Of a stretch of 5,552 nucleotides of DNA, positions 1 to 5,552 are shown piece by piece. Each line of letters begins with the position of its first letter. Positions within the stretch are counted from its first letter, which is position 1. The notes under the pieces are model-generated. The model had not been told where the DNA came from, searched no databases, and was given only the letters and a program-made list of their open reading frames with translations. The DNA comes from Actinomycetospora sp. (GTDB lineage Bacteria; Actinomycetota; Actinomycetes; Mycobacteriales; Pseudonocardiaceae). The stretch spans positions 1 to 5,552 of the forward strand of contig JAICLN010000284.1 in NCBI GenBank assembly GCA_025925615.1, in the 5' to 3' direction. Both the position numbers and the translations under genes were made by a program.

Positions 1-1
1 C

Positions 2-499
2 CGCCTCGAGCACCACGCGGTGGCCGGCCTGACCGCCGCTCCCCCGCGGCGGGTCCTGTTCATCGGATCGGGCCCCCTCCCCCTGACCTCGCTCCTGCTC
101 GCCGCGCGCCACCGCTGTCGGGTCGACAACCTCGACCTCGAGCCCGAGGCCACCCGACTCGGCGCCGCCCTGGCCGACGCCGTCGGGGCCACCGGCCTGA
201 CGTTCCGGACCGGCGACCTCCTCGACGACCCCGCGGACCTCGACCTGGACGGCCACGACCTGGTCTATCTCGCTGCGCTCGCCGGCCTGGACCCCGACGC
301 CAAGACCCGGCTGCTCGACCACCTGGGGCGACGGCTCCGCCCGGGCACGCTGGTGCTCGCCCGCAGCGCCCACTCGCTGCGCGGCCTGCTCTACCCGGTG
401 CTCGACCCGGACGACCTGCCCGGGCTGGACACCCTCGCCGTCGTGCACCCCTACACCGACGTCGTCAACTCCGTGGTCGTCGCCCGGGTCCCGCACTAG
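2..499 (+). CDS. Nicotianamine synthase-like protein, C-terminal part (5' end outside window)
   Basis: This is the C-terminal 165 or so residues of a nicotianamine synthase family protein. The reading frame stays open to the left edge, so the true start is upstream; the GTG at 20 lies inside the gene. Numbering from that GTG, three family hallmarks are visible: the SAM-binding segment VLFIGSGPLPLTS (about residues 12-24), the following acidic strand DNLDLEPEA (about 36-44), and the late motifs RSAHSLRGLLYP and HPYTDVVNSVVVAR (143-156), which closely resemble plant and bacterial family members. Known family enzymes transfer aminobutyrate (aminocarboxypropyl) groups from S-adenosylmethionine. 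Plant enzymes build nicotianamine and bacterial CntL-type enzymes build opine metallophores. The protein has no membrane segment and should be cytoplasmic. Family members are usually about 270-300 residues, so roughly the first 100-130 are missing. The partner genes of a metallophore pathway would lie to the left, so the product cannot be named. The family call is firm; the exact substrate is unknown. Confidence 0.88.
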   Translation, partial: RLEHHAVAGLTAAPPRRVLFIGSGPLPLTSLLLAARHRCRVDNLDLEPEATRLGAALADAVGATGLTFRTGDLLDDPADLDLDGHDLVYLAALAGLDPDAKTRLLDHLGRRLRPGTLVLARSAHSLRGLLYPVLDPDDLPGLDTLAVVHPYTDVVNSVVVARVPH

Positions 500-651
500 C
501 AAGGGGCAAGGCCGTCGATGATCACGTCGAGGGTGAAGTCGAACCGGTCGTGCCCCTCGCCCGCGGTGAGTTCGGCGGCGTGGCGGGTGGTGTGGGGGAA
601 GGTCTGCGCCGGCAGGGCACGCAGGCTACTCGCGATCATCGGCATCCGCTC
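496..651 (-). pseudogene. TetR-family regulator, C-terminal remnant only
   Basis: The minus strand encodes a C-terminal tail typical of TetR/AcrR repressors. It runs from about PERMPMIASSLRALPAQ through TFPHTTRHAAEL to the closing DRFDFTLDVIIDGLAPC, matching the common ending in which an FxFxLDxxxDGL helix closes the ligand-binding domain. It ends with TAG at 498-496. Upstream (higher coordinates) the frame stays open to about 804, but that residue string no longer looks like TetR and the opposite strand there clearly codes for an MFS exporter. No helix-turn-helix DNA-binding domain is present, and a full protein would be about 190-220 residues against about 50 here. The gene therefore appears to have lost roughly three quarters of its length, including the DNA-binding part, and cannot act as a repressor. 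The boundary at about 630-655 is estimated from where the similarity fades. The TetR assignment rests on my recognition of the C-terminal motif, not on a search. Confidence 0.66.
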
Positions 652-1534
652 CGGCATCGCGGCCGACACGCCCGAGGGCCTCCACCGCGACCCGGTCGAG
701 GTCCTCGGGGCGGTGCTGGGCACGGCGACGATCGTGCTCGCCCTCGTCGCGCCGACGCTGTTCGTCGACGAGGGCACCGGCTCGTGGGCGCCGTGGGCGG
801 CCACCGCCGCGGCCCTCGCGGCCGCCGCCGGATTCGTCGTGCGCGAGCGGACGGCCCGGTTCCCGCTCCTCGACCTCGGGCTCCTGGCCCGCCCCCTGGT
901 CAGCGGCGGCCTGACCTACAAGGCCGCGGCCTGGGTCGCGACCGCCGGCCTCGGCTACCTGGTGACGCTGCAGCTGCAGCTGGAGTGGGGGTGGCCGCCC
1001 GCCCTTGCCGCTCTCGGCATGCTGCCCCAGGTCGTCGTGCTGATCGCCGCCGGCCCCTTCGTCGACCCGTTCGTCCAGCGGGTCGGCTTCACCCGCGCTG
1101 CGTGGCTGGGCGCGGCGGCGATCGTGGTCGGGCTCGCCCTCTACACGGGGCTGAACCGCGTCGGCTACGTGTGGGTCGCGATCGCCCTGGCGCTGGTCGC
1201 TGCGGGACTGCGCATCTCCGGCGTCGTCGCGGCGGTCAACGTCCTGCGCGGGTTGCCGGCGGAGCGGACCTCGATCGGCGCGGCCCTCACCGACACCGCC
1301 ACCGAGGTCTCGTCCGGCGTCGGCCTCGCCGTCTGCGGCACCCTGCTCGCGGCGCTGTTCGCCGGCTCGATCGCGACGACGGGCTGGAGCCCGGCGCAGA
1401 CCGCCGAGTTCGGCCGGGCGGTCACGATCGCCGGGCTCGTCCTCACGGTCGTGGCCGCGGTGCTCGTCGGGTGGGCGATGCTGCGCACGCGCCACACCGC
1501 GGACGAGGCGGCCGCCCGCGCTACAGCCGGGTGA
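644..1534 (+). pseudogene. DHA2-type MFS exporter, truncated to TM7-14
   Basis: The frame encodes the C-terminal half of a 14-helix major facilitator of the drug:H+ antiporter-2 type. The recognisable protein begins at the loop before TM7 (ADTPEGLHRDPVEVLGA, from about 656). Eight hydrophobic segments follow, with the conserved loop RERTARFPLLDLGLLARP after TM8 and the PAERTSIGAALTDTATEVSS segment leading into TM13. It ends with TGA at 1532-1534, overlapping the convergent peroxiredoxin gene by 14 bp. The first six helices, including the motif A region, are absent; full proteins are about 450-520 residues and about 293 remain. An in-frame ATG at 518 has a passable AAGG six bases upstream and could yield a 338-residue hybrid, but its first 44 or so codons are antisense to the TetR remnant and have no MFS character. 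A transporter with only TM7-14 should not work. Reading frame and codon bias are still intact, so the loss looks recent. The family call is strong; pseudogene status is inferred. Confidence 0.8.
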
Positions 1535-2000
1535 GGACGGCGTCGGCCGACGAGACCTCGTGGTCGACGGGGCTGCCCTCGACCTCGATGCTCTGGACCA
1601 CACCGTCCTGGAGGACCGCGGCGTAGCGCTGGGAGCGGACGCCGAGACCGAAGTCGGTCGCGTCCATGTCCAGCCCCATGGCCTTCGTGAACGCCGCGAC
1701 GTGGTCGGCGAGCATGACGATCCCGTCGGCGTGCAGGCTCCGGCCCCAGGCCTCCATGACGAACACGTCGTTGACCGACACGCAGACCACGCGGTCGGTC
1801 CCCTTCGCGGCCAGCTCCTCGGCCCGCATCACGAAGCCCGGGAGGTGGAAGTCGTTGCAGGTCGGGCTGAACGCCGCCGGCACGCCGAAGAGCACGACCT
1901 TGCCGGTGCCCAGCAGCGTCGCGGTGCTGACGTCCTGCGTCCCTTCGGGGGTGACGGCCTTGAGCGTCACGTCGGGAACGGTGTCTCCCACGGCGATCAT
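1521..2000 (-). CDS. Peroxiredoxin, Prx5/AhpC-TSA redoxin family
   Basis: This is a complete 159-residue thiol peroxidase that reduces hydrogen or organic peroxides in the cytoplasm. The active-site segment GVPAAFSPTCNDFHLPG (residues 39-55) carries the peroxidatic Cys48, with Ser45 where many relatives have Thr. The VVCVSVNDVFVMEAWG segment (71-86) and the Arg in GVRSQRY (R122) are typical of the Prx5/PMP20 branch. A second cysteine, Cys73, corresponds to a non-catalytic position in human Prx5, and no C-terminal resolving cysteine is present. The enzyme is therefore probably one-Cys and depends on an external thiol donor such as thioredoxin, glutaredoxin or mycothiol. I chose ATG 2000-1998 over GTG 2003-2001 because GAGGAG at 2013-2008 sits 7 bases from the ATG but only 4 from the GTG. 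It lies about 80 bp behind the NhaA-DsbA gene on the same strand and converges on the MFS remnant, overlapping it by 14 bp. Confidence 0.93.
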   Translation of the reverse strand: MIAVGDTVPDVTLKAVTPEGTQDVSTATLLGTGKVVLFGVPAAFSPTCNDFHLPGFVMRAEELAAKGTDRVVCVSVNDVFVMEAWGRSLHADGIVMLADHVAAFTKAMGLDMDATDFGLGVRSQRYAAVLQDGVVQSIEVEGSPVDHEVSSADAVLTRL

Positions 2001-2007
2001 CACGTGT

Positions 2008-2013
2008 CTCCTC
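2008..2013 (-). promoter_or_regulatory. Ribosome binding site of the peroxiredoxin gene
   Basis: The minus strand reads GAGGAG here, a near-ideal Shine-Dalgarno element. The following bases ACACGTG lead into ATG at 2000, a 7-base spacing, which decides in favour of the ATG over the GTG three bases upstream. Confidence 0.7.
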
Positions 2014-2016
2014 GCT

Positions 2017-2030
2017 GATCGGGCGCGATC
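2017..2030 (-). promoter_or_regulatory. Inverted repeat in the peroxiredoxin leader
   Basis: GATCG (2017-2021) and CGATC (2026-2030) form a perfect 5-bp inverted repeat with a 4-base centre, three bases upstream of the peroxiredoxin GAGGAG. A second GAGGAG (minus strand, 2035-2030) abuts the other side. It could be an operator half-site pair or a small mRNA hairpin close to the ribosome binding site. Five-bp repeats also arise by chance in such GC-rich DNA, so the functional call is weak. Confidence 0.25.
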
Positions 2031-2054
2031 TCCTCGGCCGCAGCCGCCGTCGCC

Positions 2055-2060
2055 ACCCTA
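2055..2060 (-). promoter_or_regulatory. Possible -10 element for the peroxiredoxin gene
   Basis: The minus strand reads TAGGGT, matching the loose actinobacterial -10 pattern TANNNT, and would place a transcription start about 45-50 bases before the peroxiredoxin ATG. It is one of few AT-containing spots in the 80-bp gap after the NhaA-DsbA stop. No convincing -35 hexamer is visible 16-18 bases upstream, so the gene may equally be read through from the genes upstream. Confidence 0.22.
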
Positions 2061-2080
2061 GTACCGACCGCGGCCGACGA

Positions 2081-3952
2081 TCACGACTCCATGTCGGCCC
2101 GGACGTGCGCGAGGGAGACGTCCTGGGTCAGGGCGCCGATGTCGTAGGCCCCGTAGTGGCGTCGACCGTTGACGAAGAACGTGGGCGTGCCCGAGACGCC
2201 GCTGCGGTCGGCGGAGTCGAGGTCCTCGGCGACCCGCTCCGCGAGCAGCGGCGAGTGCAGGTCGGTGCGGAACTGCTCGACGTCGAGACCGAGGTCGGCG
2301 GCGTAGCGTTCGAGGTCGGCGGGGCGCAGCGCGTCCTGGTGGTCGAGCAGCCGGTCGTGCAGGTCCCAGAAGGCGCCCTGCACGGCGGCCGCCTCGCTGG
2401 CCCGGGCGGCCAACTCGGCGCGGGGGTGCACGTCGCGCAGCGGGAGGTGGCGCCAGACGTAGCGGACGTCGCCGCGCTCGGCGAGCAGCTCGCGCACCGT
2501 CGGTTCGGCCTGCCCGCAGAAGGGGCACTCGAAGTCCCCGTACTCGACGACGGTGACCGGCGCGTCGTGGGCGCCGCGGATGTGGTCGCGGTCGGGATCG
2601 ACGGCGTCGGCGAGGTCGACGATGACCGGTGAGCTGCCCAGCAGCGCGCGGTGCCGGCGCTCGGCGGGCATCCGGGCGAGGACGCGGAACACGAGCCAGG
2701 TCACGGCGGGGGCGACGACGGCGGAGGCGAGGATGCCGAGCTTGACCTCGCCCAGCTCCGGCCCGGTGAACGCGAGCGAGGCGATCAGGAGCGCGACGGT
2801 GAACCCGACGCCGGCGATGGTCCCGCCGCCCACGACGCCCGCCCACCCGACCGGCGGCCGCAGCCGGCCCCGGGTCCCCCCGGTCAGCACGGCGGAGGTG
2901 ACGACGACGCCCAGCGGCTTCCCGGCGACGTAGGCGACGAGCACGGCCCACGTGATCGGCGAGGTCACGGCGCGGGCGAGGAACGGCCCGTCGAGCGGGA
3001 TGCCGGCGTTGGCCAGCGCGAACAGCGGCACGACGACGAATCCGACCCACGGCGAGATCGCCCGCTGGAGGCGGTCGTTGGGCGAGACCGCGGACCGCAG
3101 CCCCACGCTCGCCGTCCGGGCGAGCTCGGCCGTCGGCTGCTCGCGGAAGGCCCGGACGAGGTCGGTGGCCCGCTCCAGGTCCCCCCGGGGCGCGGGATAG
3201 GCGAAGGTCAGCAGGCCCATCGCGAGCCCGGCGGCGACGGGGTCGAGGCCGCTCGCGAGCAGCGCCACCCAGGTCCCGAGGGTGAGCAGCAGGTAGACCG
3301 CCGGGGGCCGCACCCGCAGGGCGAGGGCGAGCGCCACCAGGGCGAGAAGTCCCAGGGCGGCCAGCACGCCCGGGAGCCGGACGTGGTCGGTGTAGGCGAC
3401 GCCGATCACCACGAGCGCCGCGAGGTCGTCGACGACGAGGACGGTGACCAGGAACGACCGCAGCGCGGCCGACCGCGTCCCGACCAGGGTCAGCAGCCCG
3501 AGGGCCAGGGCGGTGTCGGTGGACATGACCACGCCCCAGCCGTGCGCGGCCGGGGTCCCCGCGGTCAGCGTGAGGTAGAGCCCGATCGGGACCGCCATCC
3601 CGACGAGGCCGGTCAGCAGCGGCAGGACCAGGCGCGGCCGTTCCCGGAGGTCCCCCAGGTCGAACTCGCGCCGCGCCTCGAGCCCGACGAGGAAGAAGAA
3701 CACCGTCATCAGGCCCGCGTTGACCCACTCGCGCAGGTCCTGGTCCACCCCGTGGTCGCCGAGGCGGACCGAGAACGTCGTCGCCCACAGCCCGTCGTAG
3801 GACGCCGGGTCGATGTTCGCCCACACCAGCGCGGCGACCGCGGCCGCGATCAGCGCGAAGGCGCCGGCGTTCTCCCCCGCGGGCACGCGCCGCAGCCGCT
3901 CGCCCCACGACCACGGGGTCTGCCCGTCCTCGGTGGCCGACTCGCGCTCCAC
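2081..3952 (-). CDS. nhaA: NhaA Na+/H+ antiporter fused to a C-terminal DsbA/thioredoxin-like domain
   Basis: This 623-residue fusion protein has two parts. Residues about 25-430 form an NhaA antiporter with about twelve membrane helices, exchanging internal Na+ (or Li+) for external protons. Residues about 455-620 form a soluble DsbA/Thioredoxin_4-type domain. Antiporter hallmarks are the VNAGLMTVFFFLVGLEARRE stretch in TM2, STDTALALG with Asp146 (E. coli D133), the paired aspartates VVDD at 175-176 (E. coli D163/D164), and AGKPLG with Lys345 (E. coli K300). The second domain has EYGDFECPFCGQAEP with a CPFC redox motif at Cys476-Cys479 and GVSGTPTFFVNG with the cis-proline at 590. Both catalytic sites look intact. 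Fusions of this kind are known in actinobacteria. Translation starts at GTG 3952, with TGA at 2083-2081. Only 9 bp separate it from the upstream monooxygenase stop and its own Shine-Dalgarno is weak, suggesting co-transcription and possibly translational coupling. If both NhaA ends face the cytoplasm, as in E. coli, the redox domain is cytoplasmic. Confidence 0.94.
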   Translation of the reverse strand: MERESATEDGQTPWSWGERLRRVPAGENAGAFALIAAAVAALVWANIDPASYDGLWATTFSVRLGDHGVDQDLREWVNAGLMTVFFFLVGLEARREFDLGDLRERPRLVLPLLTGLVGMAVPIGLYLTLTAGTPAAHGWGVVMSTDTALALGLLTLVGTRSAALRSFLVTVLVVDDLAALVVIGVAYTDHVRLPGVLAALGLLALVALALALRVRPPAVYLLLTLGTWVALLASGLDPVAAGLAMGLLTFAYPAPRGDLERATDLVRAFREQPTAELARTASVGLRSAVSPNDRLQRAISPWVGFVVVPLFALANAGIPLDGPFLARAVTSPITWAVLVAYVAGKPLGVVVTSAVLTGGTRGRLRPPVGWAGVVGGGTIAGVGFTVALLIASLAFTGPELGEVKLGILASAVVAPAVTWLVFRVLARMPAERRHRALLGSSPVIVDLADAVDPDRDHIRGAHDAPVTVVEYGDFECPFCGQAEPTVRELLAERGDVRYVWRHLPLRDVHPRAELAARASEAAAVQGAFWDLHDRLLDHQDALRPADLERYAADLGLDVEQFRTDLHSPLLAERVAEDLDSADRSGVSGTPTFFVNGRRHYGAYDIGALTQDVSLAHVRADMES

Positions 3953-3961
3953 ACGGCGACG

Positions 3962-5525
<1,564 letters not shown>

Positions 5526-5552
5526 TTGGCTACGGCGGAAGGCCGTCGCGCC

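Noticed and set aside
652..804. Extension of the minus-strand TetR frame up to an ATG-type start at 804
   Set aside because: Beyond about 655 the residues lose TetR character while the plus strand clearly encodes the MFS loop and TM7. Treating 496-804 as an intact small gene would hide the truncation.
1500..1540. A terminator between the MFS remnant and the peroxiredoxin gene
   Set aside because: The two genes overlap by 14 bp and no GC hairpin with a T-run is visible there.
626..1603. A 325-codon minus-strand open frame opposite the MFS remnant
   Set aside because: It is an antisense shadow rich in Arg, Asp and Gly with no recognisable motif, and it runs into the peroxiredoxin gene in another frame.
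550..1626. A 358-codon plus-strand open frame across the MFS remnant
   Set aside because: Its translation is an arginine/glycine-rich low-complexity string, whereas the neighbouring frame gives clear MFS helices.
2105..3200. Plus-strand open frames opposite the NhaA-DsbA gene
   Set aside because: They are antisense shadows without ribosome binding sites or family motifs.
2058..3914. A 618-codon minus-strand open frame overlapping the NhaA-DsbA gene
   Set aside because: It is an alternative frame of the NhaA-DsbA gene. Its product is an arginine/proline/alanine-rich string with no domain, typical of shadow frames in very GC-rich DNA.

Overview
This is a very GC-rich window with dense, short-spaced genes, strong G/C preference at third codon positions, GTG starts and GAGGAG-type ribosome binding sites. 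It fits a high-GC actinomycete. A member of the Pseudonocardiales or a related order is plausible, but the sequence alone does not fix the genus. No RNA gene, CRISPR array, insertion sequence or phage gene is visible.

Left part (1-1534). The window opens inside a plus-strand gene for a nicotianamine synthase-like protein, of which only the C-terminal part is present. Its stop codon interlocks with the stop of a minus-strand fragment that reads as the C-terminus of a TetR-family repressor. About 50 codons into that fragment the TetR similarity ends and the plus strand becomes the C-terminal half (TM7-14) of a DHA2-type MFS exporter. Both genes lack their N-terminal halves, and the missing ends face each other. 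The simplest explanation is one deletion through a divergent tetR/exporter pair that removed the regulator's DNA-binding domain, the shared promoter region and the exporter's first six membrane helices.

Right part (1521-5431, minus strand). Three intact genes run leftward in this order: an FAD-dependent aromatic-ring-hydroxylase-type monooxygenase, an NhaA Na+/H+ antiporter fused to a C-terminal DsbA/thioredoxin-like domain with a CPFC motif, and a Prx5-type peroxiredoxin. The first two are 9 bp apart and are probably co-transcribed. The peroxiredoxin follows after about 80 bp and may be read through or have its own weak promoter. Together they suggest a redox and ion-homeostasis unit: a flavoenzyme that can leak peroxide, an antiporter carrying a thiol-disulfide domain, and a thiol peroxidase. 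This functional link is inferred from position only.

Right edge (5432-5552). The monooxygenase leader contains an imperfect 17-bp palindrome centred on TTGCCGCAA. The palindrome also provides a -35-like element for a possible promoter pointing right, out of the window. This looks like an operator/promoter region between divergent genes, but the other gene lies outside the window.

The most notable points are the deletion scar in the tetR/MFS pair, the NhaA-DsbA fusion with its redox neighbours, and the palindromic control region. None of these amounts to a clearly new biological system. The NhaA-thioredoxin architecture is already known in actinobacteria.
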